The translations under genes and the position numbers were made by a program. Of a stretch of 64,000 bases of DNA, positions 44,331 through 52,871 are shown piece by piece. The stretch comes from Pandoraea sp. (lineage in GTDB: Bacteria > Pseudomonadota > Gammaproteobacteria > Burkholderiales > Burkholderiaceae): NCBI GenBank assembly GCA_031291335.1, contig JARLJF010000210.1, positions 1 to 64,000 on the forward strand, given 5' to 3'. Below the pieces are notes generated by a model that worked only from the letters and a program-made list of their open reading frames with translations, did no database searches and was not told the origin of the DNA. Position 1 is the first letter of the stretch, and each line of letters starts with the position of its first letter.

Positions 44331-46016
44331 ATGCGTTTGATGAAAACGAACCGGCCGTGGCTGCGCTGGGCGGCGCTGTGCGCTGTCACGTTGGGGGGAT
44401 CGGTGAATGGCGTTGCGATTGCTCAGGAAACCAAAGCAGCTCAGTCGGACAATGCGCCCGCGGTAAATCCGCAGGCTGGTGTGACGGGATCGACGGATGC
44501 GAAGGAAAGGCCCGCCGACGCGCACAAGCAAGTCAATATCAATGAGTACGTCGTGCGCGGCAACACGGTGCTCGACGTCCGCACGATCGAAAAGGCCGTC
44601 ACGCCGTACCTCGGGCCGAACCGCACGCTCGCCGACATCGAAGCCGCCCGCGACGCCTTGCTCGCGGCTTACCAGGCCAAGGGCTATCAGTCGGTGTACG
44701 TCGATCTGCCGGAACAGCAAGTCAGCGGCGGCATTGTCTATCTGAAGGTGAGCGAGACCAAGCTTGGGCGTCTGCGCGTGGTTGGCTCGGAATACCACTC
44801 GCCGCGCGAGGTGCGCGATCGCGTGCCGTCACTGGCCGAAGGCAAGGTGCCGGACTTCAATGCTGCGCAGGCGGAACTCACGGCCCTCAATCGTACCGGC
44901 GAGCAACAGGTGGTGCCGCTCGTCAAGCAAGGCGCAGTGCCCGGCACGATGGACGTCGACCTCAAGGTCGAAGACACCAACCCGTGGCGCGCGAGCCTCA
45001 GCCTGAACAACGACCGCAGCGCCGACACCAAGCCGCTGCGCATGCTCGCGTCGGTGGGCTACGACAACCTGTGGCAACTCGGCCATCGCGTGTCGATGAG
45101 CTTCTTCGGCGCGCCTCAGGACTTCAGCCAGAGCAAGGTGTGGTCGGGTTCGTACGTGGCGCCGCTGGGCTCCTCGCCGTGGACGCTTGAACTCAACGGC
45201 TATCAGTCGGACAGCAACGTCGCCACCACCGGCGGCACCACGGTGCTCGGCAAGGGGCATGCGATCGGCGTGAAGACGACATACACGGTGCCGGATACCG
45301 GCGCCTGGTATCACGCCTTCAGTCTGGGCGTGGACTTCAAGGACAACACGGAAACGACGCGCTTCGGCACCGCTGGCGATGTGGTGCCGCTCAAGTACGC
45401 ACCGATCACGCTGGGCTACAGCGGCTTCTATCAGGACGAAGACCTGAGCGCTGGCCTGAACACTTCGATCGTCTCAGGCATGTCGAGCTTCCTCGGCTAT
45501 GGCAGCAGTCCTGCCCAGTTCGACGCGAAGCGCTACAAGGCGTCGCCGAGCTTCATGGTGCTGCGCGCCGATGCCAACGGCACCTACACGTTTGGTGGCG
45601 GTTGGCAGCTTGCGGCGCGCGTGGCCACGCAGATGACCGATTCGGCGCTGATCTCAAATGAGCAACTCGCGGGCGGCGGCATGAACTCGGTGCGCGGCTA
45701 TCTCTCGGCGGAAGCGACCGGCGACTACGGCGTGGTCGGCTCCATCGAATGGCGTACGCCGCCGATTCCGCTGCTCGGCCCGGTCGTCTCGAACTGGCGC
45801 GCCTACGCATTCTTCGACGGGGCACGCCTCGGATTGCGCGATGCGCTGCCGGAACAGACGTCGCGTTACTCGCTGGCGTCGGTCGGTCTTGGCACGTCGC
45901 TGCGCCTGACGTCACACGTGACGGGCCGCGTCGACGCCGCCTATCCGCTGACCAACGGCCCGCGCACGGAACGCTACAAGCCGCGACTGAACTTCAGCGT
46001 TACGGCGACCTATTGA
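44331..46016 (+). CDS. Two-partner secretion outer-membrane transporter (TpsB, ShlB/FhaC/HecB family)
   Basis: A 561-residue outer-membrane protein. Signal peptide ends near VAIAQ at about residue 32. Two POTRA domains follow: the first at about 67-142 (VNINEYVVRGNTVLDVRTIE) and the second at about 145-220 (LRVVGSEYHSPREVRDRVPS). From about 225 a 16-strand barrel runs to the terminal NFSVTATY. The conserved loop-6 motif is present as SVRGYLSAE. It should move a TpsA exoprotein across the outer membrane, most likely the giant one encoded from 55414. Both start codons (44331 and 44340) are possible; ATG at 44331 is used. Confidence 0.93.
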   Translation: MRLMKTNRPWLRWAALCAVTLGGSVNGVAIAQETKAAQSDNAPAVNPQAGVTGSTDAKERPADAHKQVNINEYVVRGNTVLDVRTIEKAVTPYLGPNRTLADIEAARDALLAAYQAKGYQSVYVDLPEQQVSGGIVYLKVSETKLGRLRVVGSEYHSPREVRDRVPSLAEGKVPDFNAAQAELTALNRTGEQQVVPLVKQGAVPGTMDVDLKVEDTNPWRASLSLNNDRSADTKPLRMLASVGYDNLWQLGHRVSMSFFGAPQDFSQSKVWSGSYVAPLGSSPWTLELNGYQSDSNVATTGGTTVLGKGHAIGVKTTYTVPDTGAWYHAFSLGVDFKDNTETTRFGTAGDVVPLKYAPITLGYSGFYQDEDLSAGLNTSIVSGMSSFLGYGSSPAQFDAKRYKASPSFMVLRADANGTYTFGGGWQLAARVATQMTDSALISNEQLAGGGMNSVRGYLSAEATGDYGVVGSIEWRTPPIPLLGPVVSNWRAYAFFDGARLGLRDALPEQTSRYSLASVGLGTSLRLTSHVTGRVDAAYPLTNGPRTERYKPRLNFSVTATY

Positions 46017-46113
46017 GCGAATCGAGCGAATAGAGCGAATAGAGCGAATAGAGCGAATAGAGCGAATAGAGCGAATAGAGCGAATAGAGCGAACAAACCG
46101 AATCGAGCGACTA
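46015..46113. repeat. Tandem array of a 9-base unit overlapping the TpsB stop codon
   Basis: Eleven consecutive 9-base units based on GAGCGAATA fill 46015-46113; the seven from 46024 to 46086 are identical and the flanking ones differ by one to four bases. The first unit begins inside the TGA stop codon. Nine bases is three codons. Such an array is expected to change length by slippage. Confidence 0.95.
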
Positions 46114-46222
46114 GCGGGCGGCCCGAAAAGCCCCCCCCCGAACTTCACTACACAACATTCACGACCTGATGCCTGGTGCGCCTATTGAACGCGTCGGGCG
46201 GCATAAACGGAGAAATACAGCC

Positions 46223-47995
46223 ATGCGACGCATTCTTCCATTCCTGCTTGCGCTGATCGGCACGCTGATGCCGGTGCTCGCGCACGCCTGGTGGCAACCG
46301 GATTGGGCGTACCGCAAGCCGATCACCATCGACGCTGGCCCGCAAGGCGGCAACATCACGGGCGACGCCGGCCGGGTGCCGATGCTGTTGCGCCTGCATA
46401 CCGGGAACTTCAGCTTTGAAGGCGTGAACGAAACCGGTGCCGACCTGCGCTTCGTGGCAGCCGACGACAAGACCGTTCTCAATCACCAGATCGAGCAGTT
46501 CGATCCGGTGCTGGGCATTGCGCTCGTGTGGGTCGACGTGCCCGCCGTCAGCGCAGGCGCCAAGCAACAGGTCTGGATGTACTACGGCAACCGCAAGGCC
46601 CCCGCGGCCGGCAACGGTCAGCGCGTGTTCGACCCCGACTACACCGCCGTGTACCACTTCGGCGAATCGAACGTGCCCGCACGTGACACGACCGCTTACG
46701 GCAACAACAGCCAGAACCCGGTGGTGACACTTGACGGCGCGATCATCGGCAAGGGCGCTCAGGTCGGTGCTTCGCCGATCGTGTTGCCCGCCTCGCCGTC
46801 GCTCGCGCTCGCTGCCGGCAGCCCGTTCACGTTCTCGGCATGGGTGCATCCGGACAAGCTCGGCGCGAACGAAGCGATCTACGTGCGCCGCGACGGCGGA
46901 AGCGATCTCGTGATCGGGGTCGATCAGGGGGTGCCGTTCGTGCAGGTGGGGGCGCAGCGCAGCCAGCCGGGTCAACCGATCCCGGCGGGTAAGTGGTCGC
47001 ACCTGGCGGTCACGGCAGACGGCAAGTCGGTCACGCTCTATGTTGGCGGTCACGCAGCCACGACGCTGGCTGTCGCATTGCCCGCACTGAATTCGCCGAC
47101 GATCCTCGGCGGTGATGTCGACGGCGCCACCGGTGGCCTCGCGCACTTCTCGGGCGCGATGGACGAAGTGCACCTGTCGAAGGTCGCTCGCAGCGCTGCC
47201 TTGCTGCAAACGGATGCCGTCTCGCAAGGCGCCGAATCGCGTCTGATCGCCTTTGGTCCGGATGAGCAACAAGCCGGTAAGAGCCACTTCGCATTCATTC
47301 TCGCGGCCATGCCGGTCGACGCCTGGGTCGTGGTCTGTGTGCTGGGTCTGATGGCGCTGGTGTCGTGGATCATCATGGTCACGAAGGGGCGCAGCTACGC
47401 CGCAAAGGCGCGTGCCAACAGCGCCTTCATGACGCAATTTCGCGAAGCCTCGGGCGCACCGCTCGACCAGATCGCGCGTACGAATCGCGTGCCGGACGAC
47501 GTGCGCGATCAATCGCCGCTGTGGCGTCTGTACGAGGTTGCGTTGGGCGAACTGCATCGCCGTCACGAACTCGGCTACGACACGAGCGCTGTGTCCGACG
47601 CGACCATCAGCGCCATTCGCGCGTCGATGGACGGTGCGATGGTGCGCGAAGTCGAAGACATGAGCAAACGCATGAACTGGCTCTCGACGTCCATTGAAGG
47701 GGCGCCGTACGTCGGTCTGTTCGGCACCGTGATCGGGATCATGCTGGTGTTCGTCGTGGCCGCCATGGCGGGCGCGGTGGACATCAACTCGGTGGCGCCG
47801 GGCATGGCCGCGGCACTGCTGTGTACGGCCGCCGGTCTCGGCGTGGCCATTCCCGCACTGTTTGGCTACAACTGGCTGGTGTCGCGCTCGGATGCGCTCT
47901 CGGCCGACATGGCCGTGTTCGTCGACGAGTTCACGACCCGCCTCGCAGAAGAGCAGGGCGAAGGCCGTCGTCAGCCCGTGCTGCAACGCGCCTGA
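46223..47995 (+). CDS. ExbB-like proton channel fused to DUF2341 and LamG-like ectodomains
   Basis: A 590-residue protein with an unusual build. Signal peptide 1-22 (RRILPFLLALIGTLMPVLA), then a DUF2341 domain (about 23-150, starting WWQPDWAYRKPITIDA), then a concanavalin/LamG-like domain (about 170-330, FTFSAWVHPDKLGANEAIYV and LGGDVDGATGGLAHFSGAMD). A membrane span follows at about 355-378 and the MotA/TolQ/ExbB channel occupies the C-terminal third, with SIEGAPYVGLFGTVIGIM and GMAAALLCTAAGLGVAIPAL. The fused lectin-like part would project into the periplasm. Start ATG at 46223 is preceded by GGAG. It is followed by ExbD and TonB genes. Confidence 0.9.
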   Translation: MRRILPFLLALIGTLMPVLAHAWWQPDWAYRKPITIDAGPQGGNITGDAGRVPMLLRLHTGNFSFEGVNETGADLRFVAADDKTVLNHQIEQFDPVLGIALVWVDVPAVSAGAKQQVWMYYGNRKAPAAGNGQRVFDPDYTAVYHFGESNVPARDTTAYGNNSQNPVVTLDGAIIGKGAQVGASPIVLPASPSLALAAGSPFTFSAWVHPDKLGANEAIYVRRDGGSDLVIGVDQGVPFVQVGAQRSQPGQPIPAGKWSHLAVTADGKSVTLYVGGHAATTLAVALPALNSPTILGGDVDGATGGLAHFSGAMDEVHLSKVARSAALLQTDAVSQGAESRLIAFGPDEQQAGKSHFAFILAAMPVDAWVVVCVLGLMALVSWIIMVTKGRSYAAKARANSAFMTQFREASGAPLDQIARTNRVPDDVRDQSPLWRLYEVALGELHRRHELGYDTSAVSDATISAIRASMDGAMVREVEDMSKRMNWLSTSIEGAPYVGLFGTVIGIMLVFVVAAMAGAVDINSVAPGMAAALLCTAAGLGVAIPALFGYNWLVSRSDALSADMAVFVDEFTTRLAEEQGEGRRQPVLQRA

Positions 47996-48007
47996 CGAGG
48001 ACGAATC

Positions 48008-48418
48008 ATGGCAAACGCAATGCGATTCGCTGCGAAGAAGCGCGCGGGCGGCATCAACATCACGCCGTTCGTCGACGTGCTGCTGGTGGTGCTGGTGATC
48101 TTCATTCTCACGAGTAACGCCAGCATTCCCGGCATCAAGGTCGATCTCCCGAAAGCCAGCTCATCGGTGGCCCTCGAGAAGCCGAAGACCAAGGCGATCA
48201 CGGTCGACAACGCCGGACAGGTGTTTCTCGATGCCTATCCGGTGACGCTCACCGAGCTGGAGGATCGCTTGCGCACTGAAAAGGCGATCACGCCCGACTT
48301 CCCGGTGATCGTGCGCGGCGACGCGCAGGTCCAGTACGCCAGGGTCGTCGAAGTGCTCGACCTGCTGCGCCGGATCGATCTCAACCAGGTCGGCCTCGTG
48401 ACCGGCAAGCCGCAGTAA
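48008..48418 (+). CDS. exbD: ExbD/TolR family biopolymer transport protein
   Basis: A 136-residue inner-membrane protein with one span near the N-terminus. The proton-carrying aspartate is in INITPFVDVLLVVLVIF, as in all ExbD/TolR proteins. The periplasmic domain has KAITVDNAGQVFLDAYPVTL and VIVRGDAQVQYARVVEVLDL. It starts 12 bases after the lectin-ExbB gene and should form the proton-driven motor with it. Confidence 0.95.
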   Translation: MANAMRFAAKKRAGGINITPFVDVLLVVLVIFILTSNASIPGIKVDLPKASSSVALEKPKTKAITVDNAGQVFLDAYPVTLTELEDRLRTEKAITPDFPVIVRGDAQVQYARVVEVLDLLRRIDLNQVGLVTGKPQ

Positions 48419-48428
48419 GGAGCGCAGC

Positions 48429-49154
48429 GTGAAACCTCGCGATTTCGCGTCCAGCCCCGTGCGGCCCGCCGCCAAGCCGCCCAGTCCGGCGCTCGCGCTA
48501 CTGCGCCGGCGCGGCGGACTGATCGTCGGCGGCCTGGTCGTGCTCGGTCTGATCGCCCTTTTCTGGCACTTGCTCACGGACAAGGCCAGCATGCGCCGCG
48601 AGGTGAACACCCCGCCGATGCTCATGCTGCCGCCGCCTCCGCCCCCACCGCCGCCTCAGGAGAAGCCGCCTGAGCCGCAGCCGGAGAAGATCAAGCCCGA
48701 AGTCGTCGAGCCGAAGCCGGCCGACCCTGTGGAGCCGCCGAAGGATGACACGCCGCCCAGCCCGACCAAGGATCTCGGTGACGCTGTAACGATCAATGGC
48801 GACGCGCAGGCAGGCACCGATGCATTCGGCATCGGCGCCGGTAGCGGTGGTGGCATGACCGGCGGTGGTGGCGGGCTCGGCAGCCGCTCCTATAGCGCCT
48901 GGCTGGCCAGCTCGCTGCAACAGTCGTTCGGGCGCGATCAGCGCACACGCACGCTGGCGTTCGACGACGTCCGTATCGATCTCTGGCTCGACGCCGACGG
49001 ACGCGCCACGCGCGCCCAGATGGTGCGAGGTACAGGTAACGCTGCCATCGACGATGCGGTGCTCGCGATGCTGCGCGACTTCCGTGCAGAAGAGAAGCCG
49101 CCCGCGTCGCTGCGCTACCCGCTGTCAATGAGCATCCGGGGACGCAGACCATGA
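48429..49154 (+). CDS. TonB family energy transducer
   Basis: A 241-residue TonB protein. A cytoplasmic N-terminus of about 28 residues, one span (GGLIVGGLVVLGLIALFWHL), a proline-rich spacer (LPPPPPPPPPQEKPPEPQPE) and a Gly-rich hinge lead to a TonB C-terminal domain from about residue 150 (SYSAWLASSLQQSFGRDQRT, then FDDVRIDLWLDADGRATRAQ). GTG start at 48429 lies seven bases after GGAG. No classical TonB-dependent receptor gene is in the window, so its outer-membrane partner is an open question. Confidence 0.9.
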   Translation: MKPRDFASSPVRPAAKPPSPALALLRRRGGLIVGGLVVLGLIALFWHLLTDKASMRREVNTPPMLMLPPPPPPPPPQEKPPEPQPEKIKPEVVEPKPADPVEPPKDDTPPSPTKDLGDAVTINGDAQAGTDAFGIGAGSGGGMTGGGGGLGSRSYSAWLASSLQQSFGRDQRTRTLAFDDVRIDLWLDADGRATRAQMVRGTGNAAIDDAVLAMLRDFRAEEKPPASLRYPLSMSIRGRRP

Positions 49155-51013
49155 AGCGCAATTCGACGCTCGTCACGCCGCAGGCGGTTGAAGCAGGACT
49201 TCCTTTTTACGCAAAAGTCACACACAAAATGAAAGCACTGGAACGTATGACCGACGCGCTCGCGCACCGACGTGCGCCACGCGCTGCGGGCACCGCAGGC
49301 ACCGTGGCGCTGGCGCTCGCACTGCTGGGTACCGCAGGCCTGGCCCATGCACAGGCGCAGCCTGCCCCGAAAGAGACCGCGATGGTCAAGCTGATCCGCG
49401 GCCTCATCAAGAGCGGTGCGATCGACAAGACCACGGGCGAAGCCCTGCTCGCCCAGGCGGAAACCGAAGCCTATGCGGCGTCGGCGGCCGCTCAGAAGGC
49501 CGCTGCCGCACCGGTTGCCACGGCAGCGGCGGTCCCCGGTGCGGAGCCGGGCGACGTGCGTATCCCGTACATCTCGCAGACCACGCGCGATCAGATTCGC
49601 GATGAGGTGAAGAACGAAGTGATGGCGCAGGCCAAGACGGAAGGTTGGGCTGCACCGAATGAAACGCCTGAGTGGACCAAGCGCATTCATATCGAAGGCG
49701 ACTTCCGTCTGCGCGACGAGTCACGCTTCTACTCGAGCAGCAACACGAACACGCAGATCGACTGGGCGCAGATCAACAAAGGCAATGGTTTCGACGTCAA
49801 CTCGAACACCAACCTCACGCTCCCGCCGCTGCTCAACACCACGCAGAACCGCACCAACCAATTGCGTGCCCGTGCGCGCTTCGGCATCTTCGCTGACGTG
49901 TCGGAGCAGGTCAAAGCCGGCGTGCGACTGGCCAGCAGCAACGACGACAGCCCGGTTTCGACCAACTCCACTCTTGGCGGCGGTCTGAACAAGAAGAGTG
50001 TCTGGCTTGACCAGATGTGGATGTCGTATCAGCCGTTCACCTGGATGAAGGTCACGGGCGGTCGCTTTGCCCCGCCGTACGTCACGACCGACATGCTGTT
50101 CTCGAGCGACCTGAACATCGACGGCATCGCTGCGCAGTTCAACAAGGTGCTGCCGCAGAACCCGAACGTCGAACTGTTCGGCTCGCTCGGCTTCATCCCG
50201 CTCGAGTACTCGGGCGACAACTCGCCGTCGAACAGCCAGAGCAAGATGTCGAGCCAGACCAAGTGGATGCTCGGCACGCAGTTCGGTGCGAACTGGAAGC
50301 TCGATTCGAAGAACAGCTTCCGCGGCACGGTCGGCTACTTCGACTTCCGCAACATCACGGGTCAACTGTCGTCGCCTTGCGCGCTCTACGCGGGCCAGAC
50401 GAGCTGCGATTCGGACTGGTCGCGTCCGGCGTTCATGCAGAAGGGCAACACGCTCATGCTGCTGCGTAACATCGCACTCAACCCGCTCGATCCGGCCAAC
50501 ACGGCGCAGCCGCAGTACGTCGGCTACGCCTCGAAGTTCCAACTGCTCGATCTGTCAGCGCGTTGGGACACGATGCTGGCCGGCCGCTACCCGCTGCGCT
50601 TTGACGTGAACTACATCCGCAACCTGGCCTACAACGAAGGCGAGATGTGGGCGCGCGCGAACGGCGGCATCGTGAACAACTTCGGCGCGGGCGACGCTAC
50701 GCGCGCCAACTTCAAGAGCGGCCCGAACGCTTACATGTTCCAGGCGACCTTCGGCAAGCCGGTCATGGCGTCGCGCGGCGACTGGAACGTGTTGTTCGGT
50801 TACAAGCGTATCGAGCCGGATGCCGTGCCCGATGCCTACAACGACTCGACGTTCCACGGCGGCGGCACGAACGCGAAGGGCTACTACATCGGCGCTTCGT
50901 ATGCCTTCGACAAGAATGCATGGCTCACGGGCCGCTGGCTCTCGACGAAGGAAGTCTATGGCGCGCCGCTGTCGATCGACACGCTGCAAATCGAAGTCAA
51001 CGCGCGATTCTAA
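49151..51013 (+). CDS. Putative porin (Porin_5-like outer-membrane protein)
   Basis: A 620-residue outer-membrane beta-barrel protein. A long N-terminal part ends in a signal peptide (VALALALLGTAGLAHAQAQ); a soluble helical segment of about 100 residues follows (KETAMVKLIRGLIKSGAIDK), then from about residue 175 a barrel with alternating strands (RIHIEGDFRLRDESRFY, RARARFGIFADVSEQVKAGV) ends in the C-terminal LQIEVNARF. The ATG at 49151 overlaps the TonB stop by four bases; an internal ATG at 49229 would give a shorter leader. Co-transcription with TonB and ExbBD genes suggests a joint role in the secretion/energy module. Confidence 0.85.
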   Translation: MKRNSTLVTPQAVEAGLPFYAKVTHKMKALERMTDALAHRRAPRAAGTAGTVALALALLGTAGLAHAQAQPAPKETAMVKLIRGLIKSGAIDKTTGEALLAQAETEAYAASAAAQKAAAAPVATAAAVPGAEPGDVRIPYISQTTRDQIRDEVKNEVMAQAKTEGWAAPNETPEWTKRIHIEGDFRLRDESRFYSSSNTNTQIDWAQINKGNGFDVNSNTNLTLPPLLNTTQNRTNQLRARARFGIFADVSEQVKAGVRLASSNDDSPVSTNSTLGGGLNKKSVWLDQMWMSYQPFTWMKVTGGRFAPPYVTTDMLFSSDLNIDGIAAQFNKVLPQNPNVELFGSLGFIPLEYSGDNSPSNSQSKMSSQTKWMLGTQFGANWKLDSKNSFRGTVGYFDFRNITGQLSSPCALYAGQTSCDSDWSRPAFMQKGNTLMLLRNIALNPLDPANTAQPQYVGYASKFQLLDLSARWDTMLAGRYPLRFDVNYIRNLAYNEGEMWARANGGIVNNFGAGDATRANFKSGPNAYMFQATFGKPVMASRGDWNVLFGYKRIEPDAVPDAYNDSTFHGGGTNAKGYYIGASYAFDKNAWLTGRWLSTKEVYGAPLSIDTLQIEVNARF

Positions 51014-51023
51014 GGAGTTGGTC

Positions 51024-51776
51024 ATGAATCAACAGCCCCCGCGCGCGATGTCGCGTCTGGCGTCAGGTGTGGCCGCCGCGGTGCTGCTTGCCGTGTGCTC
51101 GGCTGCCTCGGCACAGACGCCGCAGGGCGCGCCGACGATGGAAGAGCGACTGCGCACGCAACTGCGCAGCACCACGGAGCAGCTCCAGCAGGCGAAGAAC
51201 GAACTCGCCGCGCTCAAGGCGGGTGGCGCCACGGCCGGCGCCCCCGGCAAGGACTCGCCCGAAGCGCTGAAGAAGGCGCTCGACGAAGCCCGGCAGCAAT
51301 TGGCCGCAGAGCGTCAGGCGCGTGAACGCCTCGCGCAGGACGCCCGGGCGTCGCAATCGGAAGTGAAGTCGGTGGCCGACAAGGCCAACACGCAGATTGC
51401 GCAGTACCGCAACGCCTACGACGAACTGCTCAAGCTCGCGCGTCAGGCCGATGCACAGCGCAAGCATCTCGCCGACGAGTCGGCTGCACAGCGTGTCGCG
51501 CTCACGATGTGCAAGGAGAAGAACGATCGTCTGTACGCCGTTGGGCAGGAAATTCTGACGGCCTACGAGACGATGGACGTGGCGACGGTGGTCGCGGCGC
51601 GTCAGCCGTTTGCCACGCAAGCCCGGGTGAAGTACGAGCAAATCGCACAGCAGTTCGGAGACAATCTCTACGAGGGCAAGTTCGACGAGCAGCAGGCGGG
51701 CGCCGCCATCGCCGCAAAGCCTGCCGAAACTGCTGCGGCAGCGGCAGCGGCGTCGGCACCGGCGGCATCGCAGTAA
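51024..51776 (+). CDS. Periplasmic coiled-coil protein
   Basis: A 250-residue exported protein. Signal peptide (SRLASGVAAAVLLAVCSAAS to AQ), then a long Ala/Gln/Glu-rich coiled coil (about 42-165: TTEQLQQAKNELAAL, LKKALDEARQQLAAERQARE). One cysteine (ALTMCKEKNDRLYAVGQEIL) precedes a short helical region and the tail is Ala-rich. RBS AAGGAG is ten bases after the porin stop. It probably links or scaffolds envelope components; no named family is recognised. Confidence 0.8.
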   Translation: MNQQPPRAMSRLASGVAAAVLLAVCSAASAQTPQGAPTMEERLRTQLRSTTEQLQQAKNELAALKAGGATAGAPGKDSPEALKKALDEARQQLAAERQARERLAQDARASQSEVKSVADKANTQIAQYRNAYDELLKLARQADAQRKHLADESAAQRVALTMCKEKNDRLYAVGQEILTAYETMDVATVVAARQPFATQARVKYEQIAQQFGDNLYEGKFDEQQAGAAIAAKPAETAAAAAAASAPAASQ

Positions 51777-51851
51777 TACCGCGCGTGACGGGGTGCGTCG
51801 ACGGCGCACCTCGTCCTGAATTCGCATAACGATAGTTCGAGGACCACTGGC

Positions 51852-52454
51852 ATGAACGAAGAGAACACGATGCAACACGACAACCACGACGCCGAGCGAG
51901 CCGGTGCGCCGACGTCTTCGAGCGCGTCGTCGCCCGCAGACATCATCACGTTTGTCACGTCTGCACAGGTGGCTGACGCCATTCGCGGCGCTGGTTGCGC
52001 GGTATCGGTGCAACAGGACGATCTGGTCACGCGCCTTCACAGCGCGAGCCACGGCATCGGTTATCAGGTGCACTGGGGCAATCAGGCCGGCGCCGACCAG
52101 TATCTCGATTTCACGCTGAGCTGCCCGCTGCGCGTGCAGGGCGGCGATCTGCCCGAAGGTCTCATCAACGAATGGCATCGCTCGCGCCGGTTCGCCCGTG
52201 TGGCGGCCCACGGCGAGTTCCTTGTGCTGGAGATGGATGTCATCGTGGCAGGCGGCGTTTCCCCCGATTTCCTGAATTTCTCGATGCGTCTGTGGGTCGA
52301 GATGATGGGACAGTTCTTCCTGCATCTTCGCAACTTCACGCAGCAGGCCGCCGGTCAGGTCGGCGGCACTGAGGCGTCGAGCGAAGACATACCTGCCGCG
52401 CAGCGTGACCCGCTCGCTGGCGGTGATGCGCAGGCACCGATGACGCTGAACTAA
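51852..52454 (+). CDS. YbjN domain-containing protein
   Basis: A 200-residue protein with a disordered Ser/Asp-rich N-terminus (1-30) and a YbjN-type domain (about 30-165) related to secretion chaperone folds: LDFTLSCPLRVQGGDLPEGL, INEWHRSRRFARVAAHGEFL and LEMDVIVAGGVSPDF are the family's recognisable blocks. There is no signal peptide, so it is probably cytoplasmic. It is the last gene before a strong terminator. A chaperone-like role for the secretion module is inference. Confidence 0.82.
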   Translation: MNEENTMQHDNHDAERAGAPTSSSASSPADIITFVTSAQVADAIRGAGCAVSVQQDDLVTRLHSASHGIGYQVHWGNQAGADQYLDFTLSCPLRVQGGDLPEGLINEWHRSRRFARVAAHGEFLVLEMDVIVAGGVSPDFLNFSMRLWVEMMGQFFLHLRNFTQQAAGQVGGTEASSEDIPAAQRDPLAGGDAQAPMTLN

Positions 52455-52551
52455 GGCGTCGCCGCGCGGCGCATCTTCTTGCGCGTTTCTCGCCTGAGCC
52501 TCGGGAACCTCCCGCGCGCGGCTGTATCACGTCCAGGTAGACGACTGGTTG

Positions 52552-52596
52552 GCCCGTAACCCGCCTGCACCCCGTGGGCGCGTTACGGGCGTTTTT
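52552..52596 (+). terminator. Intrinsic terminator ending the TpsB-ExbB-YbjN operon
   Basis: GCCCGTAAC (52552-52560) and GTTACGGGC (52582-52590) form a perfect 9-base stem with a partly paired 21-base loop and a following GTTTTT at 52591-52596. It lies 98 bases after the YbjN stop and separates this operon from the signalling genes. Confidence 0.85.
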
Positions 52597-52871
52597 ATGG
52601 GTGTTGTCATGAGCGTTTCATTGCCGCCCGTTGTCGGCTCCGAAGGCCTGAACCGGGCCGGTACGCGGACAGTTTGAGAAACGATAAACGGCACTGTCAA
52701 AGTACCGTCACAATCGGCCACCAGAATTATCAGGAATTCTTACAAATTATTCGTGGACTCACGGGGAAGCGGCATTCGCCTTTGCGCGTTGCCGTGTGCT
52801 TTGCCTGCCGCAGAGGTCCCGCCACTTCCGATATTTCCGACCGCCTGCCATGCAAAGGCCAACCGCCCGAC
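52597..52871 (+). promoter_or_regulatory. Upstream region of the STN/sigma/anti-sigma operon
   Basis: No gene is supported here; with 52455-52596 it forms a 417-base gap. It contains a perfect dyad AGAATT (52723-52728) / AATTCT (52735-52740) with a six-base spacer in an AT-rich stretch, a candidate promoter or operator. The open frame from 52674 continues into the STN gene but has no RBS. Confidence 0.4.

Noticed and set aside
46015-46113. Possible CRISPR array
   Set aside because: Units are nine bases with no spacers, so it is a simple tandem repeat; there are no cas genes.
45912-46148. Minus-strand frame with a repeated Ser-Ile-Arg peptide
   Set aside because: It is only the translation of the 9-base DNA repeat and has no start signal or domain.
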